Assembly: GCF_000764535.1 (NCBI RefSeq)
Contig: NZ_CP009571.1
Span: 2,909,001 to 2,973,000, forward strand
Length of the DNA: 64,000 nucleotides
Source: Sphingomonas taxi
GTDB lineage: Bacteria > Pseudomonadota > Alphaproteobacteria > Sphingomonadales > Sphingomonadaceae
Reading direction: 5' to 3'
Shown here: piece by piece, positions 8,787 to 18,160 of the stretch
Numbering within the stretch: position 1 is the first letter of the stretch
Layout: every line of letters starts with the position of its first letter
Notes under the pieces: model-generated
What the model was told of the DNA's origin: nothing
Seen by the model: the letters and a program-made list of their open reading frames with translations, nothing else
The model's database searches: none
Translations under genes and position numbers: made by a program

Positions 8787-10469
8787 ATGAGCACTGCCCT
8801 CGCCCCCGCCTCGCCCTCGGCGCTGCCCGAGAAGTTCGCCAACCCGCTCTTGCAGATCAAGGGCATGCTCGCCCAGCCCGCGGTGCGGCGCAGCCTGCCG
8901 ATGGCGATGCTCGTCGCGCTGATCGGCGCCGCCGCGCTCGCCTGGATGACCTTCGCGACGCCGACGCAGAAGACGCTGTTCACCGGCCTGACCGACGCCG
9001 ACAAGCAGGCGGTGACCAGCGCGCTGACGCAGGCCAATATCACCAGCAAGATCGACGAAGGCACCGGCGCGCTGACGGTCAACGAGGACCAGTTCAGCAA
9101 GGCGCGGATGCTGCTCGCCGGCCAGGGCCTGCCCAAGCAGGCACCGGGCGGGTACGCGATCCTCGACCAATTGCCGATGGGCGTCAGCCGCGCGGTCGAA
9201 GGCGAACGGCTGCGCCAGGCGCGCGAGACCGAACTCGCCCGTTCGATCGAGGATATCGACGCGGTCGCCGAGGCGCGCGTCCATCTCGCAATGCCCGAAG
9301 CGTCGGTGTTCGTGCGCGACAATGCCGCGCCATCGGCGTCGGTCGTCGTCAAATTGCAGGGCGGCCGCGCGCTCAGCCAGGCGCAGGTCCAGTCGATCGT
9401 CAACCTCGTCGCCTCGTCGGTGCCGGGGATGAAGCCCGAGAGCGTCACGATCGTCGACCAGATGGGCGCCTTGCTGTCCAAGCCCGGCGCCGGCGGCGTC
9501 GACGGCGACAATGACGCGCGGCTGGAGATGCAGCGCAAGACCGAGGACAAGGTGCGTCAGCAGCTCGTCCAGTTGCTCACGCCGTTGGTCGGCGCGGGCA
9601 ATTTCACCGCCGAGGTGCAGGCCGACATCAACCTCGACCAGACGCAGGCGACCCGCGAGACCTACGACAAGGCCGGCACGCTGCGTGCCGAGACGGGCAA
9701 TTGGGTCGGCAATCAGGCGAACGGCCCGGCGACGCCCGGCGGCATACCCGGTGCGCTGTCCAACACGCCGCCGCCCGCCAGCCAGTTGCAGACGCCGCAG
9801 CCCGCCAATGGTGCGAGCGGTGCACCCGCCGCGGCGCCGACGCCGGTCGCCGGTGGCCCCGCCCCCAATCCCAACAAGCAGAGCGACAGCTTCCAGCGCG
9901 CCTACGACCTCGGCAAGGAAGTGTCGGTGACGCGCCAGGCGCCCGGTTCGGTCAAGCGGCTGTCGGTCGCGGTGCTGCTGCGGGATCCCGACAAGACGCG
10001 GCGCACCGCGATGGAGATCGGCCAGATCACCGATCTGGTGAAGAGCGCGGTCGGCTTCGACCAGGCACGCCAGGACCAGGTGACGGTGATCAGCCGCAAG
10101 TTCGCCGAGACCTCCGCCGATGCCGATGGCCCGGCCTGGTACGACAATGCCTGGCTGCCGGTGCTCGCCCGCAACGGCACCGCGATCCTGATCGCGCTGC
10201 TCGTCCTGCTGCTCGGCGTGCGTCCGCTGGCCAAGGGCCTGATGAAGAAGCGCGAGGATGCCACGCCGGCGCTCGCCGGTCCGGGCGCCACGCCGGTCGG
10301 CGGCGGCGAGACCGACGGCATCACCGTGCACGAGGCGGTCAGCCTCGACCGGCTCGAGGCGTCGCAGACGGTCGACGACCGGATCGGCGCGGTCCGCGGC
10401 TTCACCCGCGACAATCCGGCGCGTGCCGCGCTGGCGATCCGCGACATGATCAAGGCCGACGCCAAGTGA
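8787..10469 (+). CDS. fliF: Flagellar MS-ring protein FliF
   Basis: Builds the membrane-embedded MS ring, the base on which the rotor and export gate assemble. The 560-residue protein has an N-terminal transmembrane helix at about 40-55 (MLVALIGAAALAWMTFA), the conserved ring-building motifs after it (LFTGLTDADKQ, AVEGERLRQARETELARSIE, ARVHLAMPEASVF), a Pro/Ala-rich loop at roughly 315-365, a second transmembrane segment at about 465-482, and a C-terminal tail that binds FliG. It overlaps fliG by four bases. Length matches the family. Confidence 0.97.
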   Translation: MSTALAPASPSALPEKFANPLLQIKGMLAQPAVRRSLPMAMLVALIGAAALAWMTFATPTQKTLFTGLTDADKQAVTSALTQANITSKIDEGTGALTVNEDQFSKARMLLAGQGLPKQAPGGYAILDQLPMGVSRAVEGERLRQARETELARSIEDIDAVAEARVHLAMPEASVFVRDNAAPSASVVVKLQGGRALSQAQVQSIVNLVASSVPGMKPESVTIVDQMGALLSKPGAGGVDGDNDARLEMQRKTEDKVRQQLVQLLTPLVGAGNFTAEVQADINLDQTQATRETYDKAGTLRAETGNWVGNQANGPATPGGIPGALSNTPPPASQLQTPQPANGASGAPAAAPTPVAGGPAPNPNKQSDSFQRAYDLGKEVSVTRQAPGSVKRLSVAVLLRDPDKTRRTAMEIGQITDLVKSAVGFDQARQDQVTVISRKFAETSADADGPAWYDNAWLPVLARNGTAILIALLVLLLGVRPLAKGLMKKREDATPALAGPGATPVGGGETDGITVHEAVSLDRLEASQTVDDRIGAVRGFTRDNPARAALAIRDMIKADAK

Positions 10470-11488
10470 GCGCCGTTGCCCCCGCCCGCACCTATACCGG
10501 CGTCGAACGCGCCGCAGTGCTGATGATGCTGGTCGGCGAGGACGAGGCCGCGGCCATCCTCCAGAAGCTCGATCCCGAGGAGGTGCGCCAGCTCGGCTCG
10601 GCGATGTTCGCGGTCGCCGACGTCTCCGAACAGGAGATGGAGGACGTGCTCGACGATTTCGTCGGCAAGGCGCGCGAGCGCACCGGCGTCACCTTCGAAC
10701 CGCGCCCGCGGATCGAGGCGGTAATGAACCGCGCGCTCGGCGCCGAGAAGGCGGAGAGCGTCCTCGCCCGCATCACCCCGCCCGAGGCGGCGTGCGAACT
10801 CGAATTGCTCGACTGGCTCGACGCCAGCGAGATCGCGCAGATGATCGAGAAGGAGCATCCGCAGATCGCCGCGGTGATGATCGCCAACCTCGATCCCGCG
10901 GTCGGTGGCCAGGTGCTCGAACTGCTGCCCGACGCGGTGCAGCCCGATATCCTCCACCGTATCGCACGGCTGGGACCGATCAACGCCGATGCGATCGACA
11001 CGCTGAAGACGGTGCTCGCCAACCGGCGCGGCGGCAGCGGCGGCGGCGGCTCGGCGAGCGGCCTGTCGCTGGGCGGCACGCGCGAGGCGGCGAAGATCCT
11101 GCAGGGCGCGCGCAAGGCGACCGAACAGCGGGTGCTGCCGAAATTGTTCAAGATCGACAAGGATGTCGCCAAGGCGATCGAGGAGGCGATGTTCGTCTTC
11201 GACAATCTGCTCGACATGGACGACAAGAATCTCGGCACGCTCATCCGCAACGTCGACGGCGACATCCTGTCGCGCGCGCTCAAGGGCGTCGACGAGACGG
11301 CGCGCAACCGCTTCCTCGGCTGTATGTCGGCGCGTGCCGCCGACGGCATCCGCGACGAGATGGAGGCACGCGGGCCGATGAAGCTCGCCGAGGTGCTGGA
11401 GGCGCAGAAGGCGATGATCGGCATCGCCCGCAACCTCGCCAAGGACGGCACGATCATGATGGGCGCAGGCGACGACGATTATGTCTGA
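10466..11488 (+). CDS. fliG: Flagellar motor switch protein FliG
   Basis: C-ring subunit that contacts FliF and the stator and converts ion flow into torque. The start is taken as the GTG at 10466, which overlaps the fliF TGA (GTGA) and gives 340 residues, close to the E. coli length. Seen: N-terminal ERAAVLMMLVGEDEAAAIL; the EHPQ motif in MIEKEHPQIAAVM of the middle domain; a Gly-rich linker at about 190-200; and the C-terminal charged torque helix region (DDKNLGTLIRNVDGDILSRA). The frame is open far upstream through fliF, but that part is only a shadow of fliF. Confidence 0.96.
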   Translation: MSAVAPARTYTGVERAAVLMMLVGEDEAAAILQKLDPEEVRQLGSAMFAVADVSEQEMEDVLDDFVGKARERTGVTFEPRPRIEAVMNRALGAEKAESVLARITPPEAACELELLDWLDASEIAQMIEKEHPQIAAVMIANLDPAVGGQVLELLPDAVQPDILHRIARLGPINADAIDTLKTVLANRRGGSGGGGSASGLSLGGTREAAKILQGARKATEQRVLPKLFKIDKDVAKAIEEAMFVFDNLLDMDDKNLGTLIRNVDGDILSRALKGVDETARNRFLGCMSARAADGIRDEMEARGPMKLAEVLEAQKAMIGIARNLAKDGTIMMGAGDDDYV

Positions 11489-12242
11489 CTTCGTCGCGGG
11501 TTTCGCCGCACGCCACGACACCGCCGCGCATCTGTTGCAGGCCGCCTTCGCGCCCCCCGCCGGCTTTTCGCCGCGCGAGATGTGGGCGACGCTGGAACGC
11601 ACGATGGGCGGCGCTGCCGCCGCCGCGCCGGCACCCGAGCCGCGCAGCGGCCCGCGCCACTTCAGCCCCGCCGACCCCGGCGGCGACAAGCCGACGCGCG
11701 GCTGGGACCCGCTCGACACCGAGGCGGAGCCGAGCGGCTTCATCGACCCGGTCGAGACCGCGCACGCCGCCGGCTATGCCGAGGGACTGGCCGCCGCCGC
11801 CGCCGCCGCGCGCGCCTCCGGCGACCGCGACCGCGCGCTGCTCACCCAGCTCGCCGCGGCGCTCGCCAACGGCCACCAGCTCGACCGCGACCATATCGCC
11901 GGGCAATTGCGCCAGACGGTGCTGCTGCTGGTCAACAAACTGGTCGGCGAATGCGGCGTCGCCCCCGCGGTGCTCAACGCCCGGATCGAGGCGGCGGCGG
12001 AGCTGCTGGCGGAGGCCGGCGAATCGGCACTGCTGCGGCTCCATCCCGACGACCTGCCGCTGGTCGAGGGATCGCTGCCCAAGACGATCTTCGCCGCCGG
12101 CGACGCCTCGCTGACGCGCGGCAGCTTCGTGCTCGAAAGCGCCTCGACGCTGGTCGAGGACGGCCCCGAATTGTGGCTCGGCCAGCTCGCCGAGGCGATC
12201 GACCGCGTGCCCGTGCCGACGCTGGAGGAGCGCGGGTGTTGA
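11481..12242 (+). CDS. fliH: Flagellar export ATPase regulator FliH
   Basis: Cytoplasmic stator of the flagellar export ATPase that binds FliI and docks it at the C ring. The 253-residue protein has a poorly conserved Pro/Ala-rich N-terminal half, an Ala-rich helical stretch (EGLAAAAAAARASGDRDRAL, about 107-126), and a C-terminal FliH/V-ATPase-E-like domain (LLRLHPDDLPLVEG). Assignment rests on this plus position between fliG and fliI. It overlaps fliG by eight bases and fliI by seven. The N-terminus is weakly conserved in the family, so its exact boundaries are less sure than the identity. Confidence 0.85.
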   Translation: MSDFVAGFAARHDTAAHLLQAAFAPPAGFSPREMWATLERTMGGAAAAAPAPEPRSGPRHFSPADPGGDKPTRGWDPLDTEAEPSGFIDPVETAHAAGYAEGLAAAAAAARASGDRDRALLTQLAAALANGHQLDRDHIAGQLRQTVLLLVNKLVGECGVAPAVLNARIEAAAELLAEAGESALLRLHPDDLPLVEGSLPKTIFAAGDASLTRGSFVLESASTLVEDGPELWLGQLAEAIDRVPVPTLEERGC

Positions 12243-13564
12243 ACCGCTTCACCGCCGATTACCTCGAAACGCTCGCCGCCGCCGACTTCCGCCCGACGCC
12301 CAAGGTGTCGGGGCGGCTCTCGTCCTACGACGGGTTGCTGATGGAGGCGGTCGGCCTGTCGCTGCCCGTCGGCACGATCTGCGAGATCGGCGGCCATGGT
12401 GACGCCAAGGTCGAGGCGGAGGTGATCGGCTTCCGCAACGGCCGGACGCTGCTGATGAACCTCGGCGGCCCCGCCGCCCTGCTGCCGCGCGCGCCGGTAC
12501 GCCCGATCGGCGCGCCCGGCGAGGCGGAGGTCGGCGCGGCGATGCTCGGCCGCGTCGTCGACGGCGCGGGACGGCCGATCGACGGGCTCGGCCCGATCCG
12601 CGGCGCGGGCAAATGGCCGCTCGCCGGCAAGCTGCAATCGCCGCTCGACCGTGGCCGCGTGCTCGAACCGATGGACGTCGGCGTGCGCGCGATCAACGGG
12701 CTGCTGACGATCGGCCAGGGCCAGCGCGTCGGCATCATGGCCGGCTCGGGCGTCGGCAAGTCGGTGCTGCTCGGCATGATGGTTCGCGCCGCGCAGGCGG
12801 ACGTGATCGTCATCGGCCTGATCGGCGAGCGCAGCCGCGAGGTCGCCGACTTCCTCGAGACCAAGGTCGCCGGCGCCGCGCGCCAGCGCTCGGTCGTCGT
12901 CGCGGTGCCAGCGAACCATTCGCCGGTGCTGCGCATCCGCGGCGCGCTGCGCGCTACCGCGATCGCCGAAGCCTTCCGCAACGAAGGCAAGAAGGTGCTG
13001 CTGATCATGGACAGCCTCACCCGCGTCGCCCACGCCGGCCGCGAGATCGGGCTGGCGCTGGGCGAACCCGCCTCCGCGCGCGGCTATCCGCCGTCGGCGA
13101 TCGCGATGCTGCCCAACCTCATCGAACGCGCCGGCACCGACGTGCGCACCGGCGGCTCGATCACCGCGATCTACACCGTGCTCGCCGACGGCGACGACGG
13201 CAACGATCCGGTCGTCGATTCGGCGCGCTCGATCCTCGACGGCCATATCGTGCTCAACCGCCATCTCGCCGAGCGCGGCGTCTATCCGGCGATCGACATC
13301 GGCCCCTCGGTCAGCCGCGTGATGACCGACATCGCGCATGCCGATCACATCCATGCCGCACGCGTGCTGCGCCGCCATCTCGCGACCTATGAGGAGAATC
13401 GCGACCTGGTGCTGATGGGCGCCTATCGCCCCGGTGCCGATCCGGCGATCGACGCGGCGATCGCTGCGCATCCGGCGGTGATGGAATATATCAAACAGGG
13501 GTCGGACGAGATCGTCTCGCTGGGCGATGCGATCGGCGAGCTGACCGGCGTGTTCGGTGCCTGA
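12236..13564 (+). CDS. fliI: Flagellum-specific ATP synthase/export ATPase FliI
   Basis: Hexameric ATPase that unloads substrate-chaperone complexes at the flagellar export gate. Start is the GTG at 12236: GGAGGAG ends five bases before it, and it gives 442 residues, near the usual 440-460. Walker A is GSGVGKS at 170-176, and the F1-beta-like signature motifs are present (GLIGERSREVADF, LIMDSLTRVAHAGREIGLA, GSITAIYTVLADGDDGNDP). The gene starts inside the end of fliH and ends inside the beginning of fliJ, so the three are coupled. Confidence 0.97.
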   Translation: MLNRFTADYLETLAAADFRPTPKVSGRLSSYDGLLMEAVGLSLPVGTICEIGGHGDAKVEAEVIGFRNGRTLLMNLGGPAALLPRAPVRPIGAPGEAEVGAAMLGRVVDGAGRPIDGLGPIRGAGKWPLAGKLQSPLDRGRVLEPMDVGVRAINGLLTIGQGQRVGIMAGSGVGKSVLLGMMVRAAQADVIVIGLIGERSREVADFLETKVAGAARQRSVVVAVPANHSPVLRIRGALRATAIAEAFRNEGKKVLLIMDSLTRVAHAGREIGLALGEPASARGYPPSAIAMLPNLIERAGTDVRTGGSITAIYTVLADGDDGNDPVVDSARSILDGHIVLNRHLAERGVYPAIDIGPSVSRVMTDIAHADHIHAARVLRRHLATYEENRDLVLMGAYRPGADPAIDAAIAAHPAVMEYIKQGSDEIVSLGDAIGELTGVFGA

Positions 13565-13988
13565 CGCCAGGAAGCTCGCGCGCATCCATCGCGTGCGCAC
13601 GCTCCAGCTCGGCCTGACCCGCGCCGACGAGGTGCGCGCGCACGAGAAGTTCGCCAGCGAGGAGCATCTCGCCCGCCGCATCCAGGCGCTCGCCGATGCG
13701 GTGTCGCCGGCGCCGGACACGCGCGCCAGCGCCGCGGCAATGGGCGCACAGGCGCATTTCCGCGATAGGCTACACCAATCGTCGGCAGCGGCGCAGGCGC
13801 GGCTCCAGTCCGCGGAAGCGTTCGTCAACCGCGCCACCGAGGCGACGCGATCCGCCAAACGCGACCAGAGCGCGATCGAGAAACTGCTCGAGCGGGCACG
13901 CCGCGCCGCCGCGGTTGCCGAAATGCGCGCGCTGGAGGAAACGCCGCCCGTTTCGCCGCTGAAGGCAAAACGGCACGATCCTTGCTGA
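13557..13988 (+). CDS. fliJ: Flagellar export protein FliJ (probable)
   Basis: Small coiled-coil protein expected to sit in the centre of the FliI ring and connect it to FlhA. The 143-residue sequence is rich in Arg, Ala and Glu with long predicted helices (VRAHEKFASEEHLARRIQALAD, then a second helix through residue 125), no other domain, and position directly after fliI with an 8-bp overlap. The start is a GTG at 13557. FliJ is poorly conserved at sequence level, so the call depends mainly on size, coiled coil and context. Confidence 0.75.
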   Translation: MPDARKLARIHRVRTLQLGLTRADEVRAHEKFASEEHLARRIQALADAVSPAPDTRASAAAMGAQAHFRDRLHQSSAAAQARLQSAEAFVNRATEATRSAKRDQSAIEKLLERARRAAAVAEMRALEETPPVSPLKAKRHDPC

Positions 13989-14023
13989 TCGCAGCGGGAC
14001 ACCCTCTCGACGAGATTGCCCCG

Positions 14024-16579
14024 ATGATCACTCCCGCCACTGCCGTCGCCACGATCGCCCCCGGCCTGCCGGGCAAGGGCGCGTCGCCGGCCGGTGGCGA
14101 AATGTTCGCGCTGTCGATGCTGGCGGTGGGCAGAGAGGCGGATGCGGCGGCCTTGCCCGCCATGCCGGCGGCCGCCCCGGTACCGATGACCGGACCGGTC
14201 GCGCCGATCGAGACCGGCCGGCAAGGCTTTGCCGCTCCCGGCATGCCGCTGCCGACCGAGGCCGTGCCGGCGCGGGTCGATCCGGCGCTCGCGTGGCTGG
14301 CGGCGGTCGACATTCCCGTGCCCGCGCCGCTCGAGGTGCCGCCGGCGCTCGCCGCGGTGCCGGGGGCCGAGGTGGCGACGGTGATTACGCCGACCCCGCG
14401 TAGCTTCCGGCCGGTGGCGAACAACGGCGCATCCGTGATGGCGCTCGCGGCGACCGCACCCGATGCGGCCGTCGCGCCGGCCGATCCGCTGTCGATCGCA
14501 GCCGCACCGGTCGACGCGCCGACGGCACCGGCGACACCGGATATCCCGGCGCGGCAGCCCGATGCGGCCACACGTCCGGCGGCCAAGACGGTTGAACGTC
14601 AGCCGACGCCGGCCGCCGCGATGCCGGCTGCCGCACCGGCACTCGATAGTGCACCGGTGGTCACGACCGTCCCGTTGATCACATCGGTCGCACCGCAAGC
14701 CGGCGACGCTCCACAAGCGGCGCCGGTCGCGGATGCAATCGTCATCACGCCCGATGCCCCGACGAAGCGCACCGCCGGCAAGGCCGAAGTGCCGATGCGC
14801 GGCGTGCGCACCGCCGCACCGCGTCTCGCCGAACCGGTCATGCCGACTCTGCCCGAACCGGACGAGGCCCCCGTATCCGCCAGCAATCAGGGTGACGAGG
14901 CCGCCGTCCCGGTGGCAGTCGACACACCGGCCTTGCCGCGACCGGACGCCGTGGTGATCGCCCAGGCCGTACCGGCACCCACACCGCCGCCGACGCCGAC
15001 GCCAGTCATCGCGGAACAGCCGCAGCCGGCCCGCCGCGTCGCGCTGGCCACCAAAACGACGGCGACTGCCCCCATGACTCCATCGGCGATGCCGCAGGTC
15101 GCCGCACGCGACGCCGCACCGACCCCACAGACGGAAGCGTCCGTCCCTGTCACGGCACCGATGAGCTCGCCCGTACCGGCAGCGCCGGCAGCGGCACCGA
15201 CGCCCTCCGCGCCGAATCCGGTGATCGATCACGCCACAGCGGCACCGCCGCCGGGAAAGCGCTCGGACGATGCCTCGCCGGTCGTGGCACAACGCGTTGC
15301 CGACATCGCTCCGCCTCCTGCATCCGCGGTGCCAGTGACCGGGGCGATGGCGCCGGTCGCAGCGCCGGTGCAGATCGCGCGGTCGCAGCCGGGTGGCGGC
15401 GCTACCGTCAGCCCGGCGACGACGCGGGCGCGGCCCGCACAACGTCAGACGACGACACCGGTCCCGCAAACGGCCTTGGACCCGGCCCCGCCGACCATGA
15501 TCGTCGATCGTGCTGCGGTCGCGACCGCACCGGTCACGACCGTCACCGCGCCGCTCTCCTCACCGATCGCATCGACCGCCGCCACCGCCAACGTCCCACC
15601 GCCCTCCACCCTCGCGGCGGCCACGCCGGCAGATGCCACCCCGGTCACCCCCGCCACGCAACCGACGGTCGCTGCGCCGGTGCCCGCGACCGCGCCCGCC
15701 GCAATACCAACCGCGGTCGCGCCCCCCGTCATCGCAGCGGCAGCGCCGGTCGCGGTCGCCGGCGCGCCCGTGATCGCCGGTCCCGCGCCCGCCACTCCGG
15801 CACCGCAGCCGCGCGCGTTCGTGCGGGAGGTCGGCGGCACGGTCCGGCAGACGGTCGCGCTGCGCCCGCAGGCGGCGGCGCTGCCGCAACCGCCCGCGGG
15901 CACGACCGCACCGGCCTCGCAGGTGTTCGGCGCCGCGATCCACGCCGCCGCCGGTGCCGACGAGCGCCGCGCCGCCGAGCCGGTCGAGCTGGCGCCGACC
16001 GCGGCGCCCGCGCTGGCGCCGGTCGTCGGCGGCAATGCCGTCGTCGATCCGCAGCCGACGCTCGACCTGCGCCAGAACGGCTGGCCGGCGGCGATGATCG
16101 ACCATATCGAGACGCTGCGCGATGCGGCCAATGCCACCGACACGCGCATCCGCCTCGTCCCCGATGCGCTCGGCGTGATCGACATCGCGGTGAAGACGGT
16201 CGGCGACGCGATCCACGTCCGCTTCGCCGCCGCCGACGCGACGACGCGGACGCTGATCGAGGAGGCGCAGCCGCGCCTTGCCGCGATCGCCGAGGAACGC
16301 GGCCTGCGCATCGGCCAGACCGTGGTCGAGGCGGCGCCGGCCAGCCAGACGAACACGGGTCAGCCGCAGGGCCAGGCGTCGCAAAGCCAGTCGTCCCAAG
16401 GCCAGTCCACCGGCCAGTCCGCCGGCCAGAGCGCGAGCGGTCAGCCGCAAGCCAATCAGGCGCAGACCGGCCAGCAGCAGCAGCCGCGCCAGAACCAGAC
16501 CTCCGCGCGCCAGCCGGCCTCGCCGCCGCGGGCGCCCTCCCCCCACACCGACGCCGCCGCCGACGGCCGCGTCGCCTGA
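14024..16579 (+). CDS. fliK: Flagellar hook-length control protein FliK, very long
   Basis: Secreted molecular ruler that sets hook length and switches the export gate to filament substrates. Only the C-terminal hook-control domain is well conserved, and it is visible at about residues 685-780 (TRIRLVPDALGVIDIAVKT, VRFAAADATTRTLIEEA, LAAIAEERGLRIG). The preceding 670 residues are Pro/Ala/Thr/Val-rich low complexity, and a Gln/Ser/Gly-rich tail of about 70 residues follows the domain. At 851 residues it is roughly twice the enteric length. The ATG at 14024 is preferred over an upstream in-frame TTG at 13982; neither has a good Shine-Dalgarno. Confidence 0.87.
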   Translation: MITPATAVATIAPGLPGKGASPAGGEMFALSMLAVGREADAAALPAMPAAAPVPMTGPVAPIETGRQGFAAPGMPLPTEAVPARVDPALAWLAAVDIPVPAPLEVPPALAAVPGAEVATVITPTPRSFRPVANNGASVMALAATAPDAAVAPADPLSIAAAPVDAPTAPATPDIPARQPDAATRPAAKTVERQPTPAAAMPAAAPALDSAPVVTTVPLITSVAPQAGDAPQAAPVADAIVITPDAPTKRTAGKAEVPMRGVRTAAPRLAEPVMPTLPEPDEAPVSASNQGDEAAVPVAVDTPALPRPDAVVIAQAVPAPTPPPTPTPVIAEQPQPARRVALATKTTATAPMTPSAMPQVAARDAAPTPQTEASVPVTAPMSSPVPAAPAAAPTPSAPNPVIDHATAAPPPGKRSDDASPVVAQRVADIAPPPASAVPVTGAMAPVAAPVQIARSQPGGGATVSPATTRARPAQRQTTTPVPQTALDPAPPTMIVDRAAVATAPVTTVTAPLSSPIASTAATANVPPPSTLAAATPADATPVTPATQPTVAAPVPATAPAAIPTAVAPPVIAAAAPVAVAGAPVIAGPAPATPAPQPRAFVREVGGTVRQTVALRPQAAALPQPPAGTTAPASQVFGAAIHAAAGADERRAAEPVELAPTAAPALAPVVGGNAVVDPQPTLDLRQNGWPAAMIDHIETLRDAANATDTRIRLVPDALGVIDIAVKTVGDAIHVRFAAADATTRTLIEEAQPRLAAIAEERGLRIGQTVVEAAPASQTNTGQPQGQASQSQSSQGQSTGQSAGQSASGQPQANQAQTGQQQQPRQNQTSARQPASPPRAPSPHTDAAADGRVA

Positions 16580-16599
16580 CATTCTGAGGATCCGAGACG

Positions 16600-17217
16600 A
16601 TGAGCGACAAACCCGAAGACGCCCCCAAGAAGAAGGGCGGGATGAAGAAGATTCTGATCATGGTGATCGCGCTGATCGTGCTGGTCGGCGGCGGCGTCGG
16701 CGCCGGCGTCTATGCGGCGAGCAGCGGCCTGATCGGCGGCGGCCATGCCGCGGCGCCCGAGGAGCACGGCCCCAAGCTGATCCCCAAGTCCGAACAGAAG
16801 CGCCCCGCCGCGGGCGGCGAAGGTGGCGAGGGCCATGGCGGCGGCGAAGCGGCGTCGAGCGGCGGCAAGCACACGCCGTCGGGCGGCGACGGCGACAAAT
16901 ATGCCTCCAATTATTACGCGATGGACCCGCAATTCACCTCCAACCTGCAGGATTCGGTGCACGTCATCCAGGTCGGCATCGCCGTCTCGACCCCCTATGA
17001 CGATACGGTCATCGAGAATCTGAAGACCAACGACATCGCCGTCCGCTCGGCGGTGCTGCTGACGCTCGGCGACACGCCCGAGGAGCAGGTGTTCAGCTCC
17101 GCCGGCAAGCTGCAGATGCAGCAGCGGATCGCCAAGGCGATCAACGCGACTCTCGAACAAAAAGAAGGATTCGGCGGCATCAGTAACGTCTACTTTACCA
17201 ATTTCGTTGTTCAGTGA
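16600..17217 (+). CDS. fliL: Flagellar basal body-associated protein FliL
   Basis: Inner-membrane protein that surrounds and supports the stator units. The 205-residue protein has a basic cytoplasmic head (PKKKGGMKK), one transmembrane helix at about 17-40, a Gly/Ser/His-rich low-complexity linker, and a periplasmic FliL domain (MDPQFTSNLQDSVHVIQVGI, then a helix IENLKTNDIAVRSAVLLTLG, ending in NVYFTNFVVQ). A 20-bp gap separates it from fliK, with GAGG about 11 bases before the ATG. It is followed directly by fliM. Confidence 0.94.
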   Translation: MSDKPEDAPKKKGGMKKILIMVIALIVLVGGGVGAGVYAASSGLIGGGHAAAPEEHGPKLIPKSEQKRPAAGGEGGEGHGGGEAASSGGKHTPSGGDGDKYASNYYAMDPQFTSNLQDSVHVIQVGIAVSTPYDDTVIENLKTNDIAVRSAVLLTLGDTPEEQVFSSAGKLQMQQRIAKAINATLEQKEGFGGISNVYFTNFVVQ

Positions 17218-17221
17218 GCCC

Positions 17222-18160
17222 ATGGTTAATGCCGCAGAAACCTCCGAACGACGGGCAAGGGAACGCCGCCCCGCCGCGCATGCGGCGCGGCTCGGCGAGA
17301 CCAAGCTCAATCCGTTCGGCGACCTGCATACGCTGCAGCACCTGTCCGCGCGGCTCGCGCGGGCGTTGCGCGGCGTGTTCGAGCCGTTGCTGCGGCGCGA
17401 GGTGCGCGCCTGGGCCGAGCCGCTCGTCGTCCAGCGTTTCGGCGACTATCGCACGGAGCGGGCCGACGGGCTGACCGCGTGGCTGCCGCTGATCATGTCG
17501 CCGCAGGGCGCGACCGGCCTGTGCGTGCTCGACGGCGTCTTCGTGCTGGAGATGCTCGACCTGTTCTTCGGCGGCACCGGCGCCGCCCCCGCGGTGGTGC
17601 CGGCCGAATTCTCGCCCGCCGCCGAGGCGATCGTCGGCAAGATCGGCGCCGCGATCGCCGGCCCGCTGCGCTCCGCCTGGGAGCCGCTGGCGCGGATGGA
17701 CTTCACCCCGACGCGCGTCGAGATCAACGCCGCGATGCTCGCCACCGATAGCGACGATGCGATGATTGTCACCCGCTTCGGCCTCGCCGCGGGGGACGAC
17801 AAGCCCGTCTTCATCGACCTGCTCTACCCGGTGACGGCGCTCAAGCCGCATGCGCCGACGCTGACCGGCAAGGTGCTCGACAAGCAGGAAGCGGACCCCG
17901 CCTGGCGCACGTCGCTGACCCGCGCCGCGATGAACGTCCGCTTTCCGATCCGCTCGGTGCTCGCCGAGCCGGTGGTGCCGCTGTCGATGCTGATGAACCT
18001 CAAGCCGGGCGACGTGATCCCGATCAGCTTCGGCCCGGAAGTGCCGGTGATGGTCGGCAGCGACTGCCTCGGCAAGGGCACCGTCGGCACCTCGAACGGC
18101 CATGCCGCCGTCCGCCTTACCTCCATTGCCCGATTCGACGACGAAGGACCTGACGCATGA
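17222..18160 (+). CDS. fliM: Flagellar motor switch protein FliM
   Basis: C-ring component that binds phospho-CheY and switches rotation. With the ATG at 17222 the protein is 312 residues (an in-frame TTG at 17207 would add five). It shows the FliM middle domain (LHTLQHLSARLARALRGVF, GLCVLDGVFVLEMLDLFFGG) and a C-terminal SPOA domain (VRFPIRSVLAEPVVPLSMLM, LKPGDVIPISFGPEVPVMVG). The N-terminal CheY-binding peptide (LSQxEIDAL in enterics) is not recognisable, and the protein is about 20 residues shorter than E. coli FliM, so switching input may differ. It overlaps fliN by four bases. Confidence 0.93.
   Translation: MVNAAETSERRARERRPAAHAARLGETKLNPFGDLHTLQHLSARLARALRGVFEPLLRREVRAWAEPLVVQRFGDYRTERADGLTAWLPLIMSPQGATGLCVLDGVFVLEMLDLFFGGTGAAPAVVPAEFSPAAEAIVGKIGAAIAGPLRSAWEPLARMDFTPTRVEINAAMLATDSDDAMIVTRFGLAAGDDKPVFIDLLYPVTALKPHAPTLTGKVLDKQEADPAWRTSLTRAAMNVRFPIRSVLAEPVVPLSMLMNLKPGDVIPISFGPEVPVMVGSDCLGKGTVGTSNGHAAVRLTSIARFDDEGPDA

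Noticed and set aside
9701..10465. Extended N-terminus for FliG
   Set aside because: The frame is open upstream, but this part overlaps fliF in another frame and has no conserved residues; the GTG at 10466 gives the normal FliG length.
11774..15469. A 1231-codon open frame on the minus strand
   Set aside because: It is antisense to fliH, fliI, fliJ and fliK; composition is Arg/Gly/Asp-rich as expected from high-GC shadow frames and no domain is visible.
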